From the NCBI GenBank assembly GCA_950022295.1, contig OX465600.1, positions 302,136,031 to 302,200,030 on the forward strand: a stretch of 64,000 bases of DNA. The letters run 5' to 3'. The DNA is from Bromus sterilis. Taxonomy: Eukaryota; Streptophyta; Magnoliopsida; Poales; Poaceae. This document shows, in pieces, positions 23,630 through 33,329 of the stretch. Both the position numbers and the translations under genes were made by a program. The first letter of the stretch is position 1. Each line of letters starts with the position of its first letter. The notes under the pieces were generated by a model. The model worked only from the letters and a program-made list of their open reading frames with translations, was not told where the DNA came from and did not search any database.

Positions 23630-23744
23630 GCTACTGCCCTACCCCACCGCTGAGGCATCCTAGAACTGCACAAGGGACCCCGGTGGTTCGTCCAGTTAGA
23701 GACCGATACGACCACCCATCGGAGACGGATGCGAGTCGTCTCCG

Positions 23745-24017
23745 ATGGAAGAACATCAAGGTGATCCGGTTGGCCATGAGCAATCAGAGCACGAGGCTGC
23801 GACGACGGTGATGACAAAGGAGAGGGTAGCTCAGCACGCCAAGGAGCAGGAGCGCCTTCCCTGGAGCCTGACGGACAAGGGGAAGGGTTGCAACTCCTCC
23901 TTTGCCGCCGCCGGATCCGACGATGATGCGGATGTTCCTCCGGTAGCCGATACGTACACGAGGGGGTACAACTGCACCGACGACCACAAAAGAAAGGGTC
24001 TGTCAAGGAAGTATTGA
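23745..24017 (+). other. Unidentified 90-codon open frame, second copy
   Basis: Identical to 1416-1688. Identity of the frame in both copies reflects the recent duplication and is not evidence of coding selection. Confidence 0.2.
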
Positions 24018-24289
24018 TTTCCTCTGCACTTCTCCGTTCTATATCATCTAGCTATGTTTAGCATTGTTCGAAATGAACTTGCTTATTTTGTGTCAGATGA
24101 TTGTAAGGTTCTATTGTTCAGCGATAACTTATCGTTTGTTGATCTACATAGTTTCTTTGCATGGTTTGCATATTGATATGAGGTACATGGTTGTAGCAGC
24201 GACCAAATGTGGGCTGCCCGATCAGAGCCTAGTCGCGTCCGCAGACATTTGAGGGGCACAATTAGATGCTCGCGGGTGTAGATGCTCTA

Positions 24290-25468
24290 AGTCGCTAAAG
24301 ATTAATACCACAAGAAGTCACTAAAGATTATTGTATACGATATGATGTATAGTTATTTGACTTTTGAAAAGAGTTTTGTTATGGAAGTTGATGCTCATGT
24401 TGTCGTTAGGCTTTCCTCATATTTTGTATGGAAATTCCGGAAATATCAAACGGCTCACGGAAGCATATGCACCCACTAACTAGTAAAAGCAAAACACAAC
24501 GCAAAAAAAATAAAAAACATTATTTTTTGTGAAATGCAATATGCTCATGGCAAGAATGCAAAATTTCAGGGTATTTGGACATTTGAGGAATTCATGGCAA
24601 GAAACATGATTTTTTTTAATGAATAGTGCAGTTTTTAAAAGGTTCTCACATTCCCAAAATTTGTCATTTTTTGTCGAGGACTACTCGAATGTTCAAACTC
24701 CATGAAATTTGACATGGACTTCGCGCACATGACCATCCTGTATCATATAATAAATACTAAATTTTTGGATTTGTTTGCTATTTCAAATGATGTTCCTATC
24801 ACTAATAGAAACAAATGCACATATGACCCAAAAAGCCGCGTCTCGATCCAGAAATCTCAGACGGCTCACGGGAAGTTCAGTATTCTTTGTTCTTGTCATT
24901 TATGGCTAAATCCATCCATGTGAATGGGCACTCGTAACTATAAACATGTGTCCATTCACTCCCTAAAAAAACTATCTAAATATGAATGAAGTCCTCCTGA
25001 AACTAAAATGACAATTTTCTACTTAAACCATCGATGTGGTCACCCACATGATAATTTACTAGTTGACATTTGTTTTAGTTAGTTCGCGTTCTGTGATGGT
25101 GGAAGGTTAGAGGTAGTTGAGCTTTTTTACTTCATGAAGTTTTTATGATTAAATTATTTGCTGTATAGGTTCATTGTCTTTATGCAATGAAAAGATCAAA
25201 TACATTTTGTTTTTTTTTCCAAGAAAAAGGCAAGTAAATGCATTGTTGGTTTAATGCTCCCATAGCCTCCAACTAACCCGAGGGCCAAGCTAAATAAAGG
25301 TATTCTTAAATACTGATTTTGTGGAAGACTCCAGCTCATATCACTGCCTACCACATCGCTCTCATATAAAGGGCAACACTTCTCTAAGCAAAAGATGAAT
25401 GATACCATTTCTCATTTTATTTATCTATTTTTTAGAAATATCTTATTCTAGTTTATCCATTATTTGTC
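24290..25468 (+). repeat. Beta module 4, with an internal insertion
   Basis: Starts GTCGCTAAAGATTAATACC and carries GTTGATGCTCATGTTG, TTTGTATGG, then an insertion (24430-24880), then GAAGTTCAGTATTC, GATGTGGTCACCC, TATAAA at 25375-25380 followed by GGGCAACACTTCTC, and ends at ATCCATTATTTGT where a GC-rich element begins. No coding frame. Confidence 0.65.
24430..24880. mobile_element. Unclassified about 450 bp insertion flanked by similar direct repeats
   Basis: Compared with beta module 3, which reads straight through TTTGTATGGAAGTTTAG, this module contains about 450 extra bases. The insert begins with CCGGAAATATCAAACGGC and ends with CCAGAAATCTCAGACGGC, both followed by TCACGG and both in the same orientation. 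No terminal inverted repeat or poly-A is evident. It could be a small TE or a piece flanked by two copies of a short repeat. The left duplication copy holds only its first part, to 2333. Confidence 0.4.
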
Positions 25469-27444
25469 CACGCGGCCTCTTCGTCACCTTGGTACTTCCG
25501 CGCGATGTGGCGGCCGTGCGTGACTGCCGTCTGTCGTCCTGCGCCGACTGTTGCTGCCTCAGCTTCAGATCGGGATTCCTCCACCACATCGTCCCCAACC
25601 AGGACGCCTTCACGCGCCGCGCTGCATTGGCGAAGTTGGCGTCCCACCGGCCGTGGCCCGTGTTGGTCGCTCGGGTGTTCGCCGCGGTCGTCTGGCTGCC
25701 CGCTTGGGCGCCGACATCGAGCGTCATCCGAGCCGACCGACGCCGCGTTATTCTGCTCGGCCCCACTCCGCCGTCCATACCACCGTCCTCCTCGTCGAGT
25801 AGCTCCTCCACCTCGCAGGCGATCGGATTGATCACCCGCCCGCCCGCAATCGTCCCCATCCACGCCGCGCAGACGATCCGTACAGTCATCCGCGTGCGCC
25901 TCCGTAGTATCCCGTGAAGAACGCCTCCGAGTACAAGCGCCTATCCACCGATCGAGCATCGGGCGTCCGTCGCGTCGCCCGTTCGGGCCGCAGCACCGCC
26001 CCCGTGGTTCTCCCGATGGCTTTCTCGACTTTTTCGCCGCCGCTGCGTCGCCCCCACGGGCTAAAGCGTCGCGGCGCGCAGTCCATGCCGCCGCCCTGAG
26101 GTCGTCCCCACGGTTGCACCAACCCGCGCGTTGCCTCTGCGTCGCCCCTTCGGGGCGTAGTGCCGCAGCCCGCGGTCAACCGCCGCCCCGAGGCCGTCCT
26201 CTCCAGGTCGTCCCCGAAGCTGCACCGACCCTCGCGCTGCCGCTGCATCGCCTCATCGGGCCATAGCGACTGTGGCACGCGGTCCCTGCAACCGGCTCGA
26301 GGTCTTCCCCGCCATCGCACCCGAGACACGTGTCGTCGCTGCGACGCCCCTTCGGGCCGCAGCGCCGCGGCACGCGGTCCACTCCACCGTTCTCGCGCGT
26401 TGACGCCACCGTGGCACGCGCCGCGTCGCCTCTCTCGGCGTGGGAACGCCATCGTCCGCGCATGGTCTTCGTCACGATGTTGGGTTCTTCTTCGTCTACT
26501 TCGAGCACCGCCGTCGCCGCTGCCGCTCAACCGATCCGCCCCGACACCATGTTCGCCGCTGCCTCTCATCCGAGCCGTCCCGCCTCTACCGGCGACCGAC
26601 GTGGCCCCTCACGGGCCACCTCTAGTTTCGCCGACTACATCGTTGTCCACCTTTTCGTCTTTGTCCAGCACGAGCTCATCGCCAGCGTTGCCGTCATCTT
26701 CCCCTACCACTTCATCTAGCTCCGAGAACCTCAATATCTCCATCCTCGGCCCCTTCTACCCCCCGCCGAGTTGCGCCGCAACCGTCGTCGAGCCCTTATA
26801 TGCTGGTCCCTCCGACATGGCGTACATCTCCTACTGGTCCCCTTCTACGCATACCGGTACTGGCAACACCGATGTGTGTCTTCATCTACGACGTGTTCCC
26901 GGGCCTGGCAAGCCTTGTGCGGCGCTTCGTCGAAATCGTCTTCGTCTGTCTATGCATGTCCGGTGCTGGCAACACCGACGCGTGCCTTCGTCTACGACGT
27001 GTCCCCGGGCTTGGCAAACCCGGCGCGACGCTTCGTCAACACCGTCTCCTTCCGAATGTCACCACCATCTTCTTCATGACGTCCCGTGCTACGATTGACG
27101 ACCTCCCGCCAGTGCCGTTGTTCCCGAGCTGCGCTGCGCTCCTGACTTCCTTGCACCCACGGCTCCTCGGCGACTACCTTGACAACGGCTACCCCGACTC
27201 GACATCGACCACGGCATTTCTTGCACGGCTACCTCGACTGAGGCTTCACCACCCTACGCTCTCGGCTACCTCGACGTCGATACAAAGGGCTACCGCCTGC
27301 TTGGGAACCTCGTTCGCTTCCAGTCCATCCATAACTCCGCGATGCGTCGATCGTTATGACTGCGGTGGGGATGTCCGTCGGCTCCGCCTTCGGATTCTTC
27401 TCCAGTCTCACCGTCTGCGTCGCTACGTTGTGACTGCGGGGGGA
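25468..27444 (+). other. GC-rich interior of a degenerate copia-like non-autonomous element
   Basis: About 2 kb of GC-rich DNA with long overlapping frames on both strands (the longest forward one is 26160-27098) but no recognisable domain. It contains imperfect internal repeats. A block built on CGGGCCGCAGCGCCG occurs near 25980, 26145, 26250 and 26350, and a block built on CTGGCAACACCGA occurs near 26865 and 26967. A purine tract TGCGGGGGGA directly precedes an LTR-like sequence at 27445, so this is read as the 3' part of an LTR element without pol. No 5' LTR is visible at the left edge. Confidence 0.4.
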
Positions 27445-27604
27445 TGTTGAATATAATGATTGTATTAGGAAACATAGATAGTGTAAGACTCTATTCTACC
27501 TTGACTGGTACTCCAAGTAGATCATTGTACTCCTGTATATATATGCCTCCAAGGTTCAAGCAATAAACATCGATTCCACCAAAACCCCTCTCTATCTTTC
27601 TACA
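27445..27604 (+). repeat. Short 3' LTR of the GC-rich element
   Basis: Starts TGTTGAATATAATG right after a G-rich polypurine tract and ends at TCTTTCTACA. Contains TATATATATG as a possible TATA box. About 160 bp; the end is assigned from the terminal CA, so the true end could be further right. TSD not determined. Confidence 0.5.
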
Positions 27605-27777
27605 CCGGCTAAACCCTAAGCTGGTGGGCGAGGGATATTTTGGGTGCCCCCAGATTTTTTGATGCAGACCGATCAAGAATTATCACCATCATGTGGTGCA
27701 TGCGGCATTTAAGATATTCTCTTGAATCATGATTAGGAAGAAACCAATCATGTAATATTCGTCCGGAACTTTAGATG
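27605..27777. other. Unassigned gap before the next modules
   Basis: No gene or repeat recognised; contains CCGGCTAAACCCTAAGC, possibly the end of the preceding LTR. Confidence 0.4.
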
Positions 27778-28560
27778 ACAAATGAGTCGGACAACCCTGA
27801 AGCTCATATAACTGCCTACCACACAGGTCTCTTATAAAGAGCAACACTTCTCTAAGAAAAAGAAGAATTTTTTTTTATTTCCCTATGTTAGAATTATCCA
27901 ATTCCAATCCATCCATTATTTTTGCTTAGCTCACTTCTGTTTCATTGAGGACGTAAGGGTAACGGTAGGTTTTTTTTAATGTTTGTTCGCCTAGGTGTAT
28001 CGTCTTGATGTAAAGAGAAGATCAATCAAATTTATATATCCTTTTACAAAAGAAAATGGTAGTAAATGTATTGATTGTTCTCATAGCATCCAACCAACAT
28101 GAATACCAAGCTCACGATAAAGGGATTCTTGACTAGTGATACAGTGGAGAACCCTGAAGCTCATATAACTGCCTACCACACAGGTCTTTTATAAAGAGCA
28201 ACACTTCTCTAAGAAAAATAAGAAAGTTTTTATTTTATTTCCCTATCTTAGAATTATCCAATTCCAATCCGTTCATTCTTTTTATTATGTCTCTCCATGC
28301 TAGGGATTAGAATTGGCAGGTCTAGGCATAGAAGGCGTCGGTAACTATGAATGAATCACTATTGTAGATTAACTCTAGGTCATCGAGCGTCCACGTACGG
28401 CCACACTCCAACTAGAGGTGTACTTCCGCTGATGTGTGTATGGATGGGTGTCATTCGTGGCTCATCGGAGGCAACCCAAGGGATCCTTCAATGGCTTGAA
28501 TTGCTGGTGTGTAGATTTTTGCTGCTGTGCATTCGACCTGGGTCCCGAGTATATTAGCCT
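27778..28560 (+). repeat. Two overlapping beta module fragments in tandem
   Basis: A first fragment carries AAGCTCATATAACTGCC and TATAAA at 27833-27838. A second begins near 27906 and repeats the same block (GTGTATCGTCTTGATG, AAGCTCATATAACTGCC, TATAAA at 28190-28195), then CATAGAAGGCGTCGG, ATGAATGAATCACTATTG and GTGTACTTCCGCTGATG. The first fragment stops soon after its TATA region, so this is a partial tandem duplication of about 357 bp period. Confidence 0.65.
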
Positions 28561-28648
28561 AGGCACGAAGGCCATCAGTGCCTCAACCTAGCCACGCACG
28601 TTCTCCCATGTGCATCTGACGTGGCTACGCACGTCACGCCTCCTCTCG

Positions 28649-29335
28649 GGCTCGGGGAAGATGATCTGGATGACGTGGTCGATGAGTTCGAAGAATAGAT
28701 TTCTGAGGAGCAGATTAGATGGATGGCGATCTGTAGGGTGAATAGTCCAAAACCCTTCAGTTAGTTCTGGTTTTTCAAAACCATCAAGATTTCTTGGGAT
28801 ATGACGAAGGATGTAAAGATCTGGCCCCTCGAAAGCAACTTGTTCACCTTGAAGTTCGCGAGCCTGGGTGACTCAGAGCGCGTGATGGGGAAAGACCCTT
28901 GGTACTATCGCGGCAATCTTGCCATGGTGACGCCGGCTTCACTCGTCCCTCCTCGATAGCACTTGATACAATGGATATATGGGTGCAAGTGCATGATCTT
29001 CCGGATGGGTACTTTCCAGTTTCCACTGCTGAAATCACTTGCGGGCAAGATCAGGGAATTTTTGTATGCTGAGTTTAAGATGCAAGACATCAAAGGTAGT
29101 TTCTTCAGAGTTAAAGTCAAGATGTCAACTAACCTGTCAAAAATGTTGTCTCTCTATTGAGGAATAGAAAAACATGAGATCTTTCTCGTTAGGTACAAGC
29201 GGCTACCTGATTGGTATTCGGTGTGTGGCTATCTCGGTCATGTGTTTAATGAGTGTGGCGATGGGTTCATCCACCGCAGTCCCTGTTCTTCAAGAACTTG
29301 CGTGCCACTTGGTACCAGGGTGTTGGTTGTGGTCC
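28649..29335 (+). pseudogene. LINE ORF1 fragment (DUF4283 and zinc knuckle), 5' part
   Basis: Broken frames encode a protein like plant LINE ORF1. Features are an acidic start (LGEDDLDDVV), a DUF4283-type region with FWFFKTIK and WDM, a second conserved block IWVQVHDLPDGYFP in a shifted frame, and a C-terminal knuckle VCGYLGHV...ECGDG. Stops and frameshifts are frequent (for example an in-frame TAG in the first 60 bp), so it is not functional. ORF1 proteins bind RNA and accompany the LINE RT, but no RT follows here. The gene is cut at 29335-29340 by a copia element and resumes at 32946. A closely related fragment lies at 45530-46230. Confidence 0.8.
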
Positions 29336-29340
29336 AGGGG

Positions 29341-29360
29341 TATTAGGATTAAACCCGACT
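29341..29360 (+). repeat. 20 bp remnant of the 5' LTR
   Basis: TATTAGGATTAAACCCGAC matches the first bases of the right LTR (TATTAGGATTAGACCCGAC) with one difference. After GAC the sequence passes directly into inverted RNase H sequence, so the rest of the LTR, the primer site and the gag leader are absent. Confidence 0.85.
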
Positions 29361-29541
29361 CACGATCCCGACTGAATATGCCAAGTCAGGTCGGGTATGC
29401 ACAAAGTATCTTAGACTGCCCATAATGCTTCGATACATTGTTGTGTCCACCGGAGGATTTGAGCTTGACTTGCTCAACTTGTGACGTTGGTCCATTGGAG
29501 TTTGTACCTTTGTAGCAATCTGTCATGCCACACTTGTCCGA
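29357..29541 (-). repeat. Left arm of a 185 bp inverted repeat (RNase H region)
   Basis: Reverse complement of 31808-31991 with a few substitutions. It encodes, on the minus strand, the start of the copia RNase H region (CGMTDCYK, then HYGQSK). Confidence 0.9.
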
Positions 29542-31790
29542 GATCTCCACTCCCGTCGTGCGCGTCGTTGTCGCTATCATCTTGCGACCCTTGCGCATCA
29601 TCATTGGCGTCGGCACCATGGTGACTGTCTTCATCTTGATCACCTTGGTTGTGCGTTCCATCATCCACCTGGACAACTTCTCCTGCATCATCATCATGTC
29701 CGTAAATTGCTTCATACGGAGTTTCGCTGATCACCGCCTTCGTTGGAGCCCGGTTCAGAAGATAGACTGACATCGTGACAGCTTCTCCCCTAATGACCCC
29801 TGGCATGTTCTTGCTCTTGAGTAAGCTTCTCGCCATGTCATCGATGGGTTGGTTGCGCCTTTCAACAACACCGTTATGCTGCGGCGTATAAGGTGCCGTG
29901 AGGAACCTTTCCTTGCCAATCTTCTTGCAGTAGTTGTTGACCTCGTTCGGCATAAACTCCCCATCATGATCTTTGCGTAGAGCTTGAGCCTCCAGCTTGT
30001 GTTTCATCTCCGTCGTTGGACCTTCAACATCCTGACTCCCAGATAACTTCGGTACCACCTTCTTCTCTTGAAGTAGCACCTCCTGGGTTGGTTTTTCAAC
30101 CACCGTCTTGATCGTATCAAAAACTTCGGCCATCAGAAGACCTTGATCTTTGTCTTCTTGATTCGCCAAATTTTCCTCGATCTCACGCTTGTTAGGCTCC
30201 GGACAATCCCTCGCAAAGCGACCCATCTCATTGCAGTTGTAGCACTTGACCTTCAACATATCAAAGTTTCGTGGCTCCTGCTCGTTAGATCGGTCGGCCT
30301 TTCCACTACCTTGTGGCTTTCCTCTTCCTTTGCCTTTTTGGATGTATCCATCACCCTTCGTGTTACTTGAACCTTTGCCTTCGTCACGCCTTCCGTTGGT
30401 ACTTGGGGTCTCCCAATCTGCGCGCATGTACATGAGTTGATCTTCACCTCCTCCCTTGCCTTTTCGACAACCGCGGTCATTCTCTTCCCATGTACGCAGG
30501 CGTCCGAACGCCTCCATTATGGTCATGACCTCGATGTCGATAATTTGCTCAAGCGTGCCAATGATGTATGTGAATTTATCAGTCACATAACTGAAAAACT
30601 TCTCCACAATCTCGACTTCATCGAGCTTTGCACCAAGCGCGCGGATCTCTCCCACCAGAGTAGTCAGACGCATGGCGTAGTCGTTCACCGATTCAGTTTC
30701 CTCCATCTGCAACTTGTGAAGTTGGCGCTTCAACACTTGTGCCCGAGCCTTTGTGACACGATCTTCTCCAATCCTCATCTCTTTGAGTGCGTTCCATGCC
30801 TCTCTTGTCTTCTATACTCCGCCAATGTCATTAGCACGGAGTCCGGTATAGACTGGGCTATGGTGGCCATGGCACCTTTGTGGCATTCCTCGTCGACGTC
30901 ATCGTCGGTGACTGCCTGCCACACTCGGAGGGTTCGGAGAATAATCTTCATCTTTACGGCCCACACACCGTAGTTGGTGTCGGTCAGCATAGACTTCATG
31001 CTCGAGAGGACATCTCTTGAACCCGAGCGAGACCAAACTTTGGTCCAACTTTGCGTTCCAAGCTCTTGGCGCTTGCTTGAGCCCATATAGTGCCTTCTTG
31101 AGCTAGTAAACTTTCTCTTGTTCGCCTTGCTTCTCGTAGCCGAGGGGTTGTTCCACGACACTTCTTCTGTGAGATCACCGTTGAGGAAAGCGGATTTAAC
31201 ATCCATGTGATGAACCTTCCAATCCTCCTGTGTTGCCAAGGCTAGGAGCAGCCTCACAGTCTCAAGTCGAGCAACTAGTGCAAACACCTCCTCATAGTCG
31301 ACTCCTTGACGTTGTACGTAGCCCTTCGCAACGAGTCTTGCCTTGTACTTCACAATAGCACCTTGCGTGTCCTTCTTTAACTTGTAAACCCACTTCAAAC
31401 CGATGGCCTTATGGTTGGAAGGTCGGGTTACCAAAGTCCACGTGCCATTGCTCTCGATCGCCTTCATCTCCTCGTCCATGGCGTGTATCCAGCTTGGATT
31501 CTTACTCGCCTCTACAAAGTTCGCTGGCTCCTCAACTCCGAACAAACATAGTCCGGAGTACTTGAGCGTAGTTGGCTTTGCGTTCTTGTAGATTTCTTCG
31601 AGGGTCTTGTAGCGATGAGGCCCGGAAGAATCCATGGCTTGCGAAGGAGGCGACACAAATTGTGTCGGCGTTGATGCATTTGAGGAAGATGATGGAGTCT
31701 CGTGGGATGCCGATTCGTTGGCATCCTCGTCGTCGTGACCGTGACCATCGTCTTGATTGTCGTTGTCACCTCCGAGATCTCCACTCCCGG
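29542..31790 (-). pseudogene. Inverted, permuted copia gag-pol: RT first half, then gag, then integrase remnant
   Basis: Reading the minus strand from 31790 downwards, the order is as follows. First comes the acidic spacer before RT, then the RT N-terminal half (WVYKLKKDTQG, ARLVAKGYVQ, HHMDVKSAFLNGDL, then KKALYGLKQ in a shifted frame). At about 30986-30990 the sequence jumps to the gag start (DTNYGVWAVKMKIIL). Gag continues with the UBN2-like region and a zinc knuckle in which the expected His is Arg (CNEMGRFARDC). An integrase remnant (GEF, YTPQHNGVVERRNQ) and the spacer again (to GSGDLG) follow. The normal order is gag, protease, integrase, RT. Protease and the first half of integrase are missing, as in the related copy at 46231. 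Frameshifts add to the damage. Confidence 0.85.
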
Positions 31791-31807
31791 CGTACGCGGT
31801 CAAGTTA

Positions 31808-31991
31808 TCGGACAAGTGTGGCATGACAGATTGCTACAAGGTACAAACTCCAATGGACCAACGTCACAAGTTGAGCAAGTCAAGCTCAAATCCGCCGGTG
31901 GACACCACAATGTATCGAAGCATTATGGGCAGTCGAAGATATTTTGTGCATACCCGACCTGACTTGGCATATACAGTCGGGATCGTGAGTC
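31808..31991 (+). repeat. Right arm of the 185 bp inverted repeat
   Basis: Plus-strand counterpart of 29357-29541. It begins TCGGACAAGTGTGG and ends GGGATCGTGAGTC. Confidence 0.9.
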
Positions 31992-32385
31992 GTTTCATGG
32001 TGAACCCGATGACCGAACACATGAGCGCGGTCAACCAAATCTTGCGCTATGTGAAAGGTACTATCGATCTTGGATGCACGTATCGAAAGGGAAAGGAAGG
32101 TTTGGTCCTTCACGGTTATTCAGACAGCGACATGGCAGATGATGTTGATGATCGGAAGAGCACAACGTACATAGTATTCTACTACATCTGAGAGTGCATT
32201 GAGAAAGGGAAGATCAAGGTTCAACATGTGAACACGAAAGATCAACTTTCCGATATTCTCATGAAGTCCCTTGGACGAGAGAAGTTCTTGGAGATGCGGG
32301 AAAAGATCGGAGTTCAAGTTGTGACACGAGGAAAAGGATCTGAAAGACAATCTACGAACCACCGAAGAACAGGTGAAGATTGAAG
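31808..32385 (+). pseudogene. Copia pol 3' end: RT/RNase H
   Basis: Correctly oriented tail of the copia polyprotein: CGMTDCYKV, TRPDLAYTVGIVSRFM, LRYVKGTIDLG, GYSDSDMADDVDDRKST, then after a deletion and stop VNTKDQLSDILMKSLGREK. These are typical of copia RNase H and the conserved C-terminus. The RNase H core between DRKST and the C-terminal block is missing. It is joined upstream to the inverted segment at about 31788-31800. Confidence 0.85.
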
Positions 32386-32551
32386 ACACGACCAAGGAAG
32401 AATATTGCCATCAACACATGGATGAACCGGTGACAGTAAAGACGATCCCTGAAATGTTGCGAAGAACGGCAAAGACAATGCCAAGGATAAGAAGCAGAAA
32501 TCACATTTGGGATCCAAGTCGCAATGGCGACATCGTGTTTAAGGAGGTGAA

Positions 32552-32940
32552 TATTAGGATTAGACCCGACGTCCAGTCCGTTACATGTACGTATACGGAT
32601 CCGATTAGTATAGGAAGCAGCTTTCTAGTAGGATTGATACTTGCCTAGTCTGCTGCTATACACACACACACACACGATGTACTAGCCTTGTAACTCGACA
32701 CCGATCAGATTGAAAGCATCGAAAAATAACAGGGTCGACACGACCCTGTAGCTATCATATTGCGTTTCCGCCGAGAGGGAATTTGCCTAGTGTATCGTTT
32801 GAGCCGCCGGCTATATATACGAGTTTCCGGCCAGACTTGCTAGTACTGTTTATCCATCCAGCTGCTAGCTTGGCTGAAGCTAGCTTTGTACGTGAGAAGT
32901 TCGGTTCCTGGGTGGTTCGATCTAGTGATCAAAAGCCAAC
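32552..32940 (+). repeat. 3' LTR of the rearranged copia element
   Basis: 389 bp from TATTAGGATTAGACC to AAAAGCCAACA, followed by target duplication AGGGG. The start is TA rather than the usual TG in both LTR ends. Contains CTATATATACGAG as a likely TATA box and a CA dinucleotide run at 32661-32676. The LTR of the related element at 46231 ends in the same AAAAGCCAACA. Confidence 0.85.
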
Positions 32941-32945
32941 AAGGG

Positions 32946-33320
32946 GGAGGCAGAGGATGAAGTGGTCGTTCATCAGGAGGAAGTGGATCGTCAAACGGAG
33001 GATCAGGACCAAATGAAGCTCATACTTACGATGGGGCTAATTTGGAGATGGAAGATGCATACCCAAACAGAAAGCGGGTAACTTCGTTGTTAGCTTCCGC
33101 TGCTACTCGACCTGGAAATGAAAGTGCCGCAAATCAAAAAAAAGGAAGTCAATCTGCCTATAATTCCATCTGCTGGAATCCCACCGAGCCCTTCGGACAT
33201 AGAAGACCCAAAAGTAGCAAGGAAGGAGACTCAAAACAGAACTATGGAGAAGAACCCAAATGCTAGTGAAACCCAAAAAGATGCAAGATGTATGTGTTCG
33301 TCACCTGGTACTAAAGGTTT
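32946..33320 (+). pseudogene. LINE ORF1 fragment, 3' part
   Basis: Continuation of the LINE ORF1 after the copia insertion: joined across the target duplication it reads into a Gly/Arg-rich stretch and then a low-complexity Lys/Ser/Asn/Pro-rich tail (for example VPQIKKKEVNLP and GIPPSPSD). It runs into a T-rich stretch at about 33320 where beta module 6 starts. No RT is present, so the LINE is truncated. Confidence 0.6.
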
Positions 33321-33329
33321 TTTTTTCAT

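Larger units (their letters stand above)
22330..24662 (+). repeat. Right copy of the 2.3 kb direct duplication
   Basis: Matches 1-2333 without visible difference. The left boundary here is set only by the window start of the other copy; sequence before 22330 (Helitron, CACTA fragment) cannot be compared. At 24662 it continues smoothly into the rest of the same insertion and beta module, so this copy is the intact version and the left copy is the broken one. Confidence 0.95.
29341..32940 (+). mobile_element. Rearranged copia LTR retrotransposon with inverted interior
   Basis: Flanked by a perfect 5 bp target duplication AGGGG (29336-29340 and 32941-32945) inside a LINE ORF1. The left LTR is reduced to its first about 20 bp (TATTAGGATTAAACCCGAC). 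The right LTR is complete (32552-32940). Between them, gag, the integrase remnant and the first half of RT lie on the minus strand and out of order. The RNase H end lies on the plus strand, and about 185 bp of it is repeated in inverted orientation at the left. Four internal junctions show 2-5 bp microhomology. It is clearly inactive. Confidence 0.9.

Noticed and set aside
1..24662. The 2.3 kb repeats as LTRs of a giant element
   Set aside because: They do not end in TG/CA at the visible right border, lack a primer site after the first copy and a purine tract before the second, and enclose unrelated nested elements.
25399..27098. Several overlapping frames of 100-312 codons
   Set aside because: They overlap on both strands in GC-rich, internally repeated DNA and show no domain. 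Openness is expected from composition.
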